Below, piece by piece: positions 44,279-55,916 of a DNA stretch of 64,000 nt. The stretch is from JAJPKK01 sp963800215 (lineage in GTDB: Bacteria; Pseudomonadota; Alphaproteobacteria; Rhizobiales; Xanthobacteraceae), in assembly GCA_963800215.1 (NCBI GenBank), contig CAWCZY010000001.1, positions 1-64,000 on the forward strand. The letters are read 5' to 3'. The position numbers and the translations under genes were made by a program. Under the pieces are notes generated by a model that saw only the letters and a list, made by a program, of their open reading frames with translations, made no database searches and was not told where the DNA came from. Position 1 is the first letter of the stretch, and each line of letters starts with the position of its first letter.

Positions 44279-45049
44279 ATGAGGATCCTGACCCGCCGGG
44301 CATTCGTCGTCGCAACCGCCATCGCCGCTGCCGTCCCCGTGGTTTCGGTGACCGCGGCGCGGGCCGCCGAGGAGGTCGATCTCCTCCTGGTGATGTCCTC
44401 CGACGTATCGCGCAGCATCGACGCCCCGAAATTCAAGCTGCAGCGCGACGGCTACGCCGCGGCCATCGTGAATCCGCGCGTCATAGAGGCGATCCGCTCC
44501 GGCGCGCTCGGAAAGATCGCGGTGTCCTTCGTGGAGTGGTCGGGGGTCGGCGCGCAAAAGGTCGTCATCGACTGGACCGTCATTCGCGACGAGGCGTCGG
44601 CGAAGGATTTCTCCGCCCAGGTCATCGAGGCGCCGCGGGCGTTCGCCGATCGCACCTCGATCAGCGGCGGCATCGATTTCGCGATGGCCCAACTCGCCCG
44701 TTCGCCATACCAGGCCAACCGCCATACCATCGACGTTTCCGGCGACGGCACCAACAATGCCGGCCGCGACGTCACCGACGCCCGCGACGAAGCGCTGGCG
44801 CAGGGGGTCACCATCAACGGCCTCGTCATTCTCAGCGAGCGGCCGATGTCGTGGAACGCCGATCATACCAATCCGCCGGGCGGCCTCGACAATTACTACC
44901 GCAACAACGTGAGTGGCGGCCCCGGCTCCTTCGTCATGGTCGCCGAGAACTTCGAATCGTTCGGCCAGGCGATCCTCAACAAGCTCATCGCCGAGATCGC
45001 GGCCAATGCGTTTCCCGAGCAAGCCGAATTGGGCCCAGCCGGGCGTTGA
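44279..45049 (+). CDS. DUF1194 family secreted protein (vWA-like)
   Basis: 256 residues from ATG 44279 with ggaggtg at ideal distance. A signal peptide (MRILTRRAFVVATAIAAAVP ... ARAAEE) precedes a von Willebrand factor A-like fold: VDLLLVMSSDVSRSIDAPKF has the D-x-S-x-S metal site, and TIDVSGDGTNNAGRDVTDAR the second loop. The family is typical for Rhizobiales. Likely periplasmic, partners unknown. It precedes the cytochrome/propeller gene by 60 bases and may share its transcript. Confidence 0.88.
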   Translation: MRILTRRAFVVATAIAAAVPVVSVTAARAAEEVDLLLVMSSDVSRSIDAPKFKLQRDGYAAAIVNPRVIEAIRSGALGKIAVSFVEWSGVGAQKVVIDWTVIRDEASAKDFSAQVIEAPRAFADRTSISGGIDFAMAQLARSPYQANRHTIDVSGDGTNNAGRDVTDARDEALAQGVTINGLVILSERPMSWNADHTNPPGGLDNYYRNNVSGGPGSFVMVAENFESFGQAILNKLIAEIAANAFPEQAELGPAGR

Positions 45050-45108
45050 AATCTTCAAACCAGAGTGAAAAAAGTCAATTCAACGAGAAACAGCGGAGGA
45101 ATATCGAC

Positions 45109-47295
45109 ATGGGTACGAACAAAGGCATCGGTAGGAAGAAGCGGGCGCTGTATTCGGGCGTGGCGGCGATCGCCCTCGCGGCGTTCGTGGTCGCGGCACC
45201 GGCACGGGTCCAGGCCCAGCAGAATGCCGCGGTCAGCATCGGCGCGACCGACCTCGGCGGCGTGGTCACCGGGCCGAAGGGTCCCGAGGCCGGCGTCTGG
45301 GTGATCGCTGAAACCGCCGATCTCCCCACCAAGATGGTCAAGATCGTGGTGACCGACGACCAGGGACGCTACGTGCTGCCCGATCTCCCGAAAGCGAATT
45401 ATACGGTGTGGGTGCGCGGTTACGGCCTGGTCGATTCGCCCAAGGTCACCACCGTGCCCGGCAACATCGTCAACCTGACCGCGGTGCCCGCGCCCAGCGA
45501 AGCGGCCGCGTCGGAATATTATCCGCCGATCTACTGGCTTTCGATGGCCAAGATGCCGGCCAAAAGCGAGTTTCCCGGCACCGGAAATGACGGCAACGGA
45601 ATCAACCCGAACATCAAGTCCCTGACCCAGTTCCTGGGAACGTTCAAGACCGACGGCTGCTTCCACTGTCACGCCATCGGCACCAAGGCGACCCGCACCC
45701 TCTCGCCCGCACTCGGCGACTTCAAGAACAGCGAGGATGCCTGGTTGCGGCGGATCCAATCCGGGCAGGCCAGCAAGGACATGGTCGAGACCATCGAGCG
45801 TTTCGGCACCTTCCGTGGCGCCAAGATGCTCGCCGACTGGACTGATCGGGTCGCCGCCGGAGAGCTGCCGGCGACCAAGCCGCCGCGCCCGCAGGGCCTG
45901 GAGCGCAATGTCGTCATTACGTTGTGGGACTGGTCGGGTCCCAAGACCTATCTCCACGACGAAGTCGCCACCGACAAGCGCAATCCGACCATCAACGCCT
46001 ACGGGTCGCTTTATGGGGCGACCGAGAACAGCACGGATTTCGTCCCCATCTTCGATCCGGTCAAGAGCACCGCCACGACGGTAAAGCTCCCGGTCCGCGA
46101 TCCGAAGACCCCGTCGGCGATCAACAACGTGATGATGGCGCCTTCGGTCTGGTGGGGCGAGGAAAAGCTTTGGAACGCCCAGAGCATCCCTCACAGCCTG
46201 ATGTTGGACGAGAAGGCGCGGGTCTGGTTCGCGGCCAGAATCCGTCCGGCGGCCAATCCCCCTGTCTGCAAGGCCGGATCGGACCATCCTTCGGCGAAGG
46301 TATTCCCGATCAATGCATCGAACCGCCACGTCATCATGCTCGACCCGGCGACCCAGAAATTCACCTTGGTGAGCACCTGCTTCCCGACCCACCACGTGCA
46401 GTTCGGCTTCGACGCCAACCGCACGCTGTGGGCGAGCTCGGGCGGCATCGGCGCCGCGGTGCTCGGCTGGGTCAATACGAAAATGCTCGAGGAAACCGGC
46501 GACGAGATGAAGTCGCAGGGCTGGACCCCGTTCGTTCTCGACACCAACGGCAACGGCAAGCGCGATGAAGGCTGGGTGGAGCCCAACCAGCCGGTCGATC
46601 CCACCAAGGACAAGCGCATCCGTGTGGGCTTCTATTCGATCGCACCGAGCCCGAAGGACGGCACGATCTGGGGCACCGTGACCGGATATCCCGGGTCGGT
46701 GGTGCGGGTCGATCCCGGCCCGGACCCGTCCGAAACCGCGCTGGCGGAAATCTACGAGGTGCCGCTGCCGGGCTACTCGCCGCGCGGCGGGGACATCGAT
46801 AGCAAGGGCGTCATGTGGTCGGCGCTCGCGAGCGGACATCTCGGGTCCTTCGACCGCAGCAAATGCAAAGGTCCGCTCAACGGCCCGACCGCGACCGGCA
46901 AGCAGTGCCCCGAGGGTTGGACGCTCTATCCGCTGCCGGGACCCCAGCTCGGCGGCGTCAGCGACAACGGCAGTGGGGAAACGCCGTACTACGCCTGGGT
47001 CGACCAGCACGACACCCTCGGCCTCGGCAAGGACGTGCCCATCGCCACCGGCAACCAGAATAACTCGCTGATCGCCCTCGTGGACGGCAAGCTGATCAAT
47101 ATGGTCGTGCCCTATCCGATGGGCTTCTGGGCCAAGGGCCTCGACGGCCGCATCGACGATCCCAATGCCGGCTGGAAAGGCCGCGGCGTCTGGACCAACA
47201 CCGGCAACCGCACGCCCTTCCACATCGAAGGCGGCAAAGTGAACTCGCCGAAGGTCGTGCACTTCCAGATGCGCCCCGATCCGCTGGCGCGGTGA
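45109..47295 (+). CDS. Secreted c-type cytochrome / beta-propeller protein (copy 2, full length)
   Basis: 728 residues, ATG 45109 with gcggagga upstream. Signal peptide to about residue 38 (AAFVVAAPARVQAQQ). Carboxypeptidase-regulatory-like beta domain about 40-125 (PEAGVWVIAETADLPTKMVK). Haem motif Cys184-Phe-His-Cys187-His188. The rest is a propeller of virginiamycin-B-lyase type (WFAARIRPAANPPVCKAGSD, TLWASSGGIGAAVLGWVN, GTIWGTVTGYPGSVVRVDPG) that ends in VNSPKVVHFQMRPDPLAR. Paralogue of the IS-truncated gene at 1607. Probably a periplasmic oxidoreductase or electron carrier; substrate unknown. The cupin gene downstream may be functionally linked. Confidence 0.87.
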   Translation: MGTNKGIGRKKRALYSGVAAIALAAFVVAAPARVQAQQNAAVSIGATDLGGVVTGPKGPEAGVWVIAETADLPTKMVKIVVTDDQGRYVLPDLPKANYTVWVRGYGLVDSPKVTTVPGNIVNLTAVPAPSEAAASEYYPPIYWLSMAKMPAKSEFPGTGNDGNGINPNIKSLTQFLGTFKTDGCFHCHAIGTKATRTLSPALGDFKNSEDAWLRRIQSGQASKDMVETIERFGTFRGAKMLADWTDRVAAGELPATKPPRPQGLERNVVITLWDWSGPKTYLHDEVATDKRNPTINAYGSLYGATENSTDFVPIFDPVKSTATTVKLPVRDPKTPSAINNVMMAPSVWWGEEKLWNAQSIPHSLMLDEKARVWFAARIRPAANPPVCKAGSDHPSAKVFPINASNRHVIMLDPATQKFTLVSTCFPTHHVQFGFDANRTLWASSGGIGAAVLGWVNTKMLEETGDEMKSQGWTPFVLDTNGNGKRDEGWVEPNQPVDPTKDKRIRVGFYSIAPSPKDGTIWGTVTGYPGSVVRVDPGPDPSETALAEIYEVPLPGYSPRGGDIDSKGVMWSALASGHLGSFDRSKCKGPLNGPTATGKQCPEGWTLYPLPGPQLGGVSDNGSGETPYYAWVDQHDTLGLGKDVPIATGNQNNSLIALVDGKLINMVVPYPMGFWAKGLDGRIDDPNAGWKGRGVWTNTGNRTPFHIEGGKVNSPKVVHFQMRPDPLAR

Positions 47296-47510
47296 GCGGA
47301 GCGAGACAGGCGAAGCGCGTGCTTCGATGAGGTTGCACCGGACCGCTTCACTTTTCCCCGCAAGGGCGAGGTGAAGCGGCGGCGCGCGTGGGTCGGGGTA
47401 CGCCGGGCTCGCAGCATGCGCTGTCGGCTTGCCAGCAGGGCCGCGTTGCGTGACCATGCGGTGGGAGGCCCGCCCCGAACAGACCTCAGGTGACGCCCCC
47501 GGAGGACAAC

Positions 47511-47991
47511 ATGGACTACATCAAAGTGATGATTGCGGCGATCGCGTTGTCGGTTGCCGCCGCCGGTCCGAGCGCGATCAGCGCCGCCGAAAAGCCGCTC
47601 AATCCCAAGGCCATCTCCATCAAGCTGCCGGATCAAATTCCTTGGAAGCGCAACGCTGCGGGCACTGCCGAGACCGCTGTTTTGTACGGCGATCCGAGCA
47701 AGCCCGGCCTCTATGTGGTGATGAACAAGTGGTTGCCCGGAAACATGAGCCGGCCGCATTGGCATCCCAATGATCGGGCCATTACGGTGCTCAAGGGCAC
47801 TTGGTGGGTCGGCACCGGCGAACCATTCGATCCGGATACCACGACGCCGCTTCCCGCCGGCAGCTACGTGACGCACTACGCGAAGGAAATCCATTACGAC
47901 GGTGCCAAGGAGGGCGAAGCCTGGTTGCTGATCGTCGGGCGAAGGGCCGGACACCAACACGCCGGCATCGACGCCTCCGCCCGCGCATTAG
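47511..47991 (+). CDS. Secreted cupin-domain protein, one 3' frameshift
   Basis: ATG 47511 with ggagga upstream. Signal peptide MDYIKVMIAAIALSVAAAGP to SAISAAE. Cupin motif 1: NMSRPHWHPNDRAITVLKGT with two His; motif 2: TPLPAGSYVTHYAKEIHYDG with a further His. One extra G near 47940 shifts the frame; without it the end reads LLIVGEGPDTNTPASTPPPA then H and a TAG at 47989. About 160 residues. Metal-binding periplasmic cupin; substrate unknown. Confidence 0.82.
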
Positions 47992-48035
47992 GCGATTGCC
48001 CAGGATTGGAGCGCGCTCCCCGCAGTTTGACTTAT

Positions 48036-48059
48036 GATGCGCGGATACGTCCGCGCATC
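48036..48059. repeat. Perfect hairpin
   Basis: Stem gatgcgcgga / tccgcgcatc with loop tacg, in the gap between the cupin and CoA-transferase genes. No T run in either direction; could be a pause site or REP-like element. Confidence 0.5.
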
Positions 48060-48208
48060 CCCCTTGCGGGGGGACAGCGTGAGCGTTGCCGTCATGCTGG
48101 CACGGAGGATGCACGTTCTATGGTCGCGGCGCCGGTATCGCCGCCAATGCAGCCGTTGCAGCGGCTGCGGTTCTCGACGAGGGTCGAACAACAGGGAGAG
48201 GCGGTTTC

Positions 48209-48910
48209 ATGAAGAAGGTCTACCCCGATGCGCGGGCGGCGCTCGCCGACGTCCTGAAGGACGGCATGCTGATCATGTCCGGCGGCTTCGGGCTGTGCGG
48301 CATTCCCGAGGCGCTGATCCTCGCGATCCGCGATTCCGGGGTCAAGAATCTCACTGTGGTGTCCAACAATGCCGGCATCGACGGCATCGGCCTTGGCGTC
48401 CTGCTCGACACCCATCAGATCAGTAAGATGATCTCGTCCTATGTCGGCGAGAACAAGACGTTCGCCAAGCAATACCTGGCCGGCGAGCTTCAGATCGAAT
48501 TCAATCCGCAGGGCACGCTCGCCGAACGCATTCGCGCCGGCGGCGCCGGCATTCCCGCCTTCTTCACCCGCACCGGCGCCGGCACCGATATCGCCCGCGG
48601 CAAGGAAGAGCGCATATTCGACGGCGACACTTACGTCATGGAAACCGGCCTGGTCGCCGACCTCGCGATCGTTCACGCCTGGAAGGGCGACACCGAAGGC
48701 AACCTCGTCTATCGCAAGACTGCGCGTAACTTCAATCCGATGATGGCGACGGCGGCCAAGATCACCGTGGCCGAGGTCGAGCACCTCGTCGAGCCCGGCC
48801 AGCTCGATCCCGATCACATCATCACGCCCGGCATTTTCGTGCAGCGCATCGTCCATGTGCCGAACGCGATCAAGCACATCGAAGCGCGCACCACGCGCAA
48901 GCGCGCCTGA
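48209..48910 (+). CDS. scoA: 3-oxoacid CoA-transferase subunit A
   Basis: 233 residues with agggaga upstream. GMLIMSGGFGLCGIPEALIL is the family's glycine-rich CoA-binding motif; VVSNNAGIDGIGLGVLLDTH, GELQIEFNPQGTLAERIRAG and FNPMMATAAKITVAEVEHLV are also conserved. With subunit B it transfers CoA from succinyl-CoA to acetoacetate or 3-oxoadipate. SCOT-type is favoured over PcaI because of the GIPAFFTRTGAGT motif, but the sequences overlap. Subunit B starts 14 bases later. Confidence 0.92.
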   Translation: MKKVYPDARAALADVLKDGMLIMSGGFGLCGIPEALILAIRDSGVKNLTVVSNNAGIDGIGLGVLLDTHQISKMISSYVGENKTFAKQYLAGELQIEFNPQGTLAERIRAGGAGIPAFFTRTGAGTDIARGKEERIFDGDTYVMETGLVADLAIVHAWKGDTEGNLVYRKTARNFNPMMATAAKITVAEVEHLVEPGQLDPDHIITPGIFVQRIVHVPNAIKHIEARTTRKRA

Positions 48911-48924
48911 AAGGAGCCCGAACG

Positions 48925-49590
48925 ATGCCCTGGACCAGAGAGCAGATGGCCGAACGCGCCGCGAAGGAATTGCGCGACGGCTTCTACGTCAATCTCGGCA
49001 TCGGAATTCCGACCCTGGTGGCGAACTACATTCCCGACGGGATGAACGTGCAGCTGCAGAGCGAGAACGGCATGCTCGGCACCGGCCCCTTCCCCTATGA
49101 GGGCGAGGAGGATGCCGATCTCATCAATGCCGGCAAGCAGACCGTGACGGAATTGCCGACCACGAGCTATTTCTCCAGCGCCGACAGCTTCGCCATGGTC
49201 CGCGGCGGCCACATCGACCTGTCGGTGCTGGGCGCCATGCAGGTCGCCCAGAACGGCGATCTCGCCAACTGGATGATCCCCGGCAAGATGGTGAAGGGCA
49301 TGGGGGGCGCCATGGACCTCGTCGCCGGCGTGAAGAAGGTCGTGGTGGTGATGGAGCACACCGCCAAGGATGAATTCAAGCTGCTGCAGCAAGTGCAAGC
49401 TGCCGCTGACCGGAGCCGGCGTGGTCGACATGGTGATCACCGACCTCGGCGTGTTCACCATCGACAAGAAGGGTCACGCACGGAATGACCCTGATCGAGA
49501 TCGCGCCCGGCGTGACCAAGGAGGAAATCCGCGCCAAGACCGAGGCGGATTACGCCGTCTCGCCGAAGCTCGAGGCTGCCGATCCGCGGC
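48925..49590 (+). CDS. scoB: 3-oxoacid CoA-transferase subunit B, frameshifted
   Basis: ATG 48925 with aaggag upstream. NLGIGIPTLVANYIPDGMNV and SENGMLGTGPFPYEGEEDAD: the Glu in SENG carries the covalent CoA. GHIDLSVLGAMQVAQNGDLA and MGGAMDLVAGVKKVVVVMEH follow. Two one-base indels disrupt the 3' third: one near 49390 (LLQQ then CKLPLTGAGVVDMVITDLGV) and one near 49480 (MTLIEIAPGVTKEEIRAKTE). The natural stop is not visible; the family length predicts an end near 49580. Partner of the upstream subunit A. Confidence 0.9.
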
Positions 49591-49942
49591 GCAACTCCGG
49601 GCTGCGGACTGACGCGGCCCCGCCCGACTGCGCGACGGCTACCGATGCGAGGTTGCGCACGCGGGGACCGCCTGACCGGACCGCAAACTTGGGCGGGAAT
49701 GGTCGCGGACCGGCCACGAAAGCGTCACAGAGCTAAACCAAGTTGCCGGCCGTCGGGGGTCGCCGGAATAGTCCAAAAGCTCGATCGAACAGGACGAAAG
49801 CCGGTCGGACTGCCATCGTCCGTGCCGTCAGTAGAACCCACAACCCGCTTAGACCAGCACCTGGCCATGGGGCATTCCGACCAAAACTCGGGCGTTTGCC
49901 TTTGCGATCTGCGCTCTGGCGGCGAAGATCGGATCCATCGGC
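49591..49942. other. Intergenic stretch
   Basis: No gene recognised. Readthrough of the scoB frame continues to 49736 without homology. Confidence 0.5.
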
Positions 49943-51843
49943 TTGAAGCGGTTCGTTCCCCTCATTGTCGATCGCCGTCGTGGCGGGCGCCGCCGCGATT
50001 GCCGCGGCGAGGCACGTCATTCCCGTCGACACCGTCAGCGAGGCGGTCAAGACCGAGATCAGGGCAGTCACCGGCCTCGATCCAGTGCTTCGCGGCGCAG
50101 TCTCGATGTCGGTATTCCCGGCGCGGACGGTCACGTTTTCCGACGTCGTGCTCGGAGAGTCCGCCGCCGGCGAACCTGCCGTCGCCGTCGAGCAATTGAT
50201 CGCCAATCTGCGTTTGATGCCGTTGCTGGCCGGGCGCATCGAGATCTCCGATATCACGCTGATCAAGCCGCGCATCGCCGTGGAGGTCGGGCCCGACGGG
50301 CACACCAACTGGTCGCCGCTGGTCGATACGCTGGCGCGCGCCCTGCAGCCGGATGCCGGCCATGCCGAACGGGTGCTTTCGTTTTCGGAAATCCGCATCA
50401 GATGACGGCGTGATCGCCATCCGCGATCCCGCCGCGGGCTGACCGAAACGCTGGAGGGTGTCGAGCTTTCGCTCGCCTGGCCCTCGATCGCCAAGAGCTT
50501 CGCCGCCACCGGCCATTTCGTCTGGCACGATGAAACCGTCGAAGCGAGCCTGGGCATGGCGGATTTTCCGAAGGCGCTCGCCGGCCTCACTTCGGGTCTC
50601 AAGTTTCGCTTCAACGCCGGTCCGCTCAAGGCGGCGTTCGACGGCGCCATGAGCTACGAGCCGAACCTCAAGGTCGACGGCACGCTGGCCGCCGACGCCA
50701 TGTCGCTGCGCGACGCGCTGCGCTGGACCGGCGACACCGACCTGCCGGAGGGAGGGCTGGGGCGTTTCGCGCTCAAGGCCCACGGCCGCGGTCAATGACG
50801 GCACGATCGCGCTGTCCAACGTGAATGCCGAATTCGACGACAATGTCGCCGAGGGCGTGATCACCTATACGACCAACGGACGCCGGCTCCTGCAGGGCAC
50901 GCTCGCGGTCGAGAAGCTCGATCTCACCCCCTATGTTTCGACGATCCGGCTGGTCGCGGAAAATACCAGGGATTGGGACCGCAACCCCATCGCGCTCGAC
51001 TGGTTCAGCGGGTGGGACGCCGATCTGCGCCTGTCCGCGGCCGGCGTGCGCTTCGCCAATGCCCAGCTCGGCCGTACCGCGATCGCCGCGACCATGCGGG
51101 CCGGGCGGCTGGTGGTCACGGTGGGCGAATCGCAGTCCTTCAGCGGCCTGATCACGGGGAACATCGCGCTCGCCAAGACCGAGACCGGCGCCGATTTCAA
51201 GACGCAGATGCAATTCACCGATATCGATCTCGAAAAGGTCATGACCGAGCTGTTCAGGATTCGCCGGGTGGAGGGCATCGGCAATATCGCCATGGAGATG
51301 GAGAGCACCGGCGCCAACGTCCAGGAACTGGCCCGCAACCTCAACGGCAGCGCGCAGATTTCCGCCAAGGACGGGGCGCTGACCGGAATGAATGTCGAGC
51401 AGTTGCTGCGCCGGCTGTCGCACGCGCCCGCTGTCCGGCAGCGGCGACTTCCGCAACGGCCGCACGCCGTTCGACCGGCTCAACATCGCGCTGCAGATCG
51501 TCCAGGGAACGGCGACCATCGACGACGTTCACCTGGAAGGCCCGAACGTCAGGCTGGGGCTCGACTGGCACCACCTCGATACCGGAGCGCGAGTTCGATC
51601 TCAGCCGGGCACCGCCAGCCTGACCAACCGCGGCCGCCGACGCCGGCAATCCGTTCGAACTTCCCTTCGTCGTGCAGGGTCCCTGGGACGATCCGGTGAT
51701 GCTGCCGGACGCGCAAACCCTGATCAACCGTTCCGGCGCCGGGGCAGCCGCTGCTCGATGCGGTGCGCGACCGCAAGACCCGCGACGCCGTCGAATCGCC
51801 GATCCGGCGCCTGACCGGTCCGGGCCTGCCCAATCCGCGCTGA
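49943..51843 (+). CDS. AsmA-family protein, several frameshifts
   Basis: Probable start TTG 49943 (MKRFVPLIV), then a shift to AVVAGAAAIAAARHVIPVDT, a membrane anchor followed by the AsmA N-terminal domain: VKTEIRAVTGLDPVLRGAVS, ARTVTFSDVVLGE, IEISDITLIKPRI. Further pieces in changing frames: LEGVELSLAWPSIAKSFAAT, FNAGPLKAAFDGAMSYEPNL, NAEFDDNVAEGVITYTTNGR, GIGNIAMEMESTGANVQELA. The C-terminal AsmA_2-like part ends near 51843. At least five indels are needed. Such proteins span the periplasm and are linked to lipid transport and outer-membrane homeostasis. Dense indels in an otherwise conserved gene suggest sequence errors or decay. Confidence 0.75.
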
Positions 51844-51861
51844 TCCCGGTCCGTCTGACTT

Positions 51862-52657
51862 TCAGGCGCCGCGGGGCCGCGTCTCACCGCTCTTGCCGAT
51901 CAGGGATGCCGCCACCACCGCGACCGCGACCACCGCGATCAGGATCGTGCAGATCGCATTGATCTCCGGCTTCACGCCGAGCCGCACCTCGGAATAGATG
52001 CGGATCGGCAGCGTCGTCGCGCCGGGTCCGGTGGTGAAGCTCGCGATCACGAGATCGTCGAGGGAGAGCGAGAACGCCAGCAGGAATCCGGCGATCACCC
52101 CGGGCATGATCAACGGCAGGGTGATGGCGAGGAAGGTGCGGCCGGGCGGGCAGCCGAGGTCCATCGCCGCTTCCTCGAGGCTGCGGTCGAAGCCGGCGAG
52201 CCGCGACTGCACGATCACGGTGACGAAGCACATGGTCAGCGTGGTGTGCGCGATGGTGACGGTGAAGAAGCCGCGGTCGAGATCGAGGGCGACGAACAGC
52301 AGCAGCAGCGACAGGCCGGTGATCACTTCCGGCATCACCAGCGGCGCATAGATCATCGCGGCGAACGACAGGCGGCCGCGAAACCGCGCGAACCGCGTCA
52401 ACGCCAGCGCGGCCATGGTGCCGAGCACGGTCGCGAGCGCCGCCGAGACGAGCGCGATGCCGAGCGAGATCGAGCGCCGCGTCGATCATCGCGCGGTCTT
52501 CGAGCAGGGCGGCGTACCAGCGCGTCGACCATCCGCCCCACACCGTGACCAGCCGCGAGGCGTTGAAGGAATAGACGACGAGGATCGCGATCGGCGCATA
52601 GAGGAAGGCGAGGCCGAGGCCGAGCGCCGTGAGGTTGGTGAGCGACAGCCGGCGCAT
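51862..52657 (-). CDS. Polyamine-type ABC transporter permease (PotC/PotI-like), frameshifted
   Basis: Starts at ATG 52657 two bases after the upstream permease stop: MRRLSLTNLTALGLGLAFLY then APIAILVVYSFNAS. A one-base indel near 52470 shifts the frame to VLGTMAALALTRFARFRGRL. The EAA loop (LEEAAMDLGCPPGRTFLAIT) and six membrane helices are typical of the second permease of spermidine/putrescine importers. Ends KSGETRPRGA at 51862. Confidence 0.88.
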
Positions 52658-52659
52658 GG

Positions 52660-53566
52660 TCAGCGGCCCTCGATCTCGCGCGCCTGGAGGTGCTGGTAGA
52701 TCGCGATCGGCCCCACCAGCAGCGTCACCAGCACGACGGCGACCGCGGAGGCGACCGGCCAGTCCTTGTTGGCGAAGAATTCGGTCCACAAGGTCTGCCC
52801 GATCATGGTGGTGTCGGAGCCGCCGAGCAGATCGGGAATGACGAACTCGCCGGCGATCGGAATGAAGCACAGCAGCGCGCCGGCCCCGAGGCCCGGCAGC
52901 GCCAGCGGGACCGTCACCGTCCAGAACGCCTTCCAGCGCGGACAGCCGAGATCGGCCGCCGCCTCGAGCAGGGTCGTGTCGAGCTTTTCCAGGCTCGCAT
53001 AGAGCGGCAGGATCATGAACGGCAGGTAGGAATAGACGAGGCCGATATAGACCGCGGTATCGGTCGCGAGCCAGGTCACGGGCTGGTCGATCAGCCCGAG
53101 CGCCGACAGCGCCTGGTTGAGCAGCCCGTCGCGCTGCAGGATGTTGATCCAGGCATAGACCCGGATCAGGAACGACGTCCAGAACGGCAGCACGATCAGC
53201 ATCACCAGCAGCGGGCGCAGCCGCCGCGGCGCGCGCGCCATGGCGTAGGCGATCGGGAATCCGACGAGCACCAGGATCGCCGTCGCGACGGTCGCGACGG
53301 TGAGGCTGCGCAGGTAGGAAAACAGATAGAGGTCGTCGGATGCGAGCGTCAGGTAGTTCGCAAACGACAGGCCGCCGACGAAATCTTTCACGCCTTGCCA
53401 GCCGGCGGCGATGTCGAAGCACCGGGAGATAAGGCGGCTGTGCGATCGCCGTCTGCGACAGGCTGATCTTGAGAACGATCAGGAACGGCACCAGGAAAAA
53501 CGCGATCAGCCACAGATACGGCGCGAGCGCCGTCACCTTCGCCCAACGGGATGCGGAAGCACTCAT
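52660..53566 (-). CDS. Polyamine-type ABC transporter permease (PotB/PotH-like), frameshifted
   Basis: Start ATG 53566: KVTALAPYLWLIAFFLVPFL is the first helix. A one- or two-base indel near 53425 separates this from KDFVGGLSFANYLTLASDDL, after which the frame is intact to EIEGR at 52660. EAA loop: LLEAAADLGCPRWKAFWTVT. It forms the channel with the downstream permease. The stop and the next start are separated by two bases. Confidence 0.88.
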
Positions 53567-53570
53567 GACC

Positions 53571-53707
53571 GGTCATCCTGAGGTGCTCGCGCCGCTTTGC
53601 GCGAGCCTCGAAGGACGACGGCCGAGGCCGTGTCCCAAGCGCTCTTGCGGCTCGGCCCCGGCCGCATCCTTCGAGGGCCGCGCAAGGGCGCGGCCGCCTC
53701 AGGATGA
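53571..53707. repeat. Palindromic REP-like element
   Basis: Outer arms gtcatcctgagg / cctcaggatgac (12 bp) and inner arms cctcgaagga / tccttcgagg (10 bp), with GC-rich spacer. Intergenic repeats with CATCCTGAGG and CTTCGAGG words are frequent in Bradyrhizobium and Rhodopseudomonas. Sits between the permease and ATPase genes. Confidence 0.8.
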
Positions 53708-53764
53708 CGGGCCTGTAATTGCGTGAACCAAATCTTCGATGGAGTTGCACATGCTCTGGCGATC

Positions 53765-54907
<1,143 letters not shown>

Positions 54908-55100
54908 TCGAGGTGGTGCCTCGTTCCGTGCGGCGTCCCTTGATGCGCACCAATCGCGAAATGATCAACCGGAATCTCGTAGGCGTCATTCCGGGGCCGA
55001 CCGCAGGCCGGACCGGTCGGCATTGTCCCGGAATGACGGCGGTTGGAGCGTCAGCCGTCAGACGCTATCCTCCAAGTGGACATGAAAAGGAGAGCACCAG

Positions 55101-55802
55101 ATGGAATTTCAGGATCGCGCCGTCATTGTCACCGGCGGGACCGGGGCGCTCGGCGCCGCGGTGGTCGGCGCCCTGCTGGAGGCGGGCGCGGCCTGCCATG
55201 TTCCCTACCTTTTCGAGCCGGAGGCGGAGCGCTTCCCGCACCGCGCGCATCCCCGCCTGACCTTCCACCCCGACACCAATCTGACCGACGAAGCCGCCGT
55301 CGGTCGGCTCTATGACGCGGTCGCACATCCCTGGGCCTCGATCCATCTCGCCGGCGGGTTCGCCGCCGGGCCGGTGAAGGAGGCGACCAAGGCGGTCCTC
55401 CAGGGCCAGCTCGACACCAACCTGATGACGGCGTTCCTGTCCTGCCGCGGGGCGGTGCTCGCCATGGCCGGCAATCCCGACGGCGGCCGCATCGTCAACG
55501 TCGCGGCGCGCCCGGCGCTGGAATGGCGCAGCGGCGCCGGCATGGCGGCCTATGCCTCTTCCAAGGCCGCCGTGGCGGCTTTCACGGTGGCGCTCGCCGA
55601 GGAAGTGGTGAAACAGGGCATCCTGGTCAACGCGGTGGCACCGTCGACCATCGATACACCCGCCAACCGCAAGGCAATGCCGAACGCCGACCACGCGTCC
55701 TGGCCCAAGCCCGAGGAACTGGCGCAGACCATCCTGTTCCTGGCCTCGCCCGGCAACAAGGTGACGCGCGGCGCCATCGTGTCGGTGTACGGGCGAGTAT
55801 GA
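55101..55802 (+). CDS. SDR family oxidoreductase
   Basis: 233 residues, ATG 55101 with aaggaga upstream. NAD(P)-binding TGGTGALGAAVVGALLEAGA; NVAARPALEWRSGAGMAAYA then SSKAAVAAF with the YxxxK catalytic pair; VNAVAPSTIDTPANRKAMPN. A classical short-chain dehydrogenase with a short coenzyme loop. Substrate cannot be told. It shares the intergenic region with the divergent ABC ATPase gene and precedes the CoA-transferase gene by 114 bases. Confidence 0.9.
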   Translation: MEFQDRAVIVTGGTGALGAAVVGALLEAGAACHVPYLFEPEAERFPHRAHPRLTFHPDTNLTDEAAVGRLYDAVAHPWASIHLAGGFAAGPVKEATKAVLQGQLDTNLMTAFLSCRGAVLAMAGNPDGGRIVNVAARPALEWRSGAGMAAYASSKAAVAAFTVALAEEVVKQGILVNAVAPSTIDTPANRKAMPNADHASWPKPEELAQTILFLASPGNKVTRGAIVSVYGRV

Positions 55803-55916
55803 GCGGGCGGGCATGACTTGGCCGGCGTGGCCGGGTCTGGACAAATCCGTCCCGGCGCGTAACACAGCCCCGCCAGTGGTGCGACCCTTTCTCTTGGAGC
55901 CTCTTGGAGCAAACGA

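Noticed and set aside
45055..47457. 800-residue minus-strand open frame
   Set aside because: Shadow of the cytochrome/propeller gene; no motif, no ribosome-binding site.
51884..53566. 560-residue minus-strand frame spanning both permease genes
   Set aside because: Created by indels that join out-of-frame parts of two permeases; the true proteins are read in the other frames with EAA loops.
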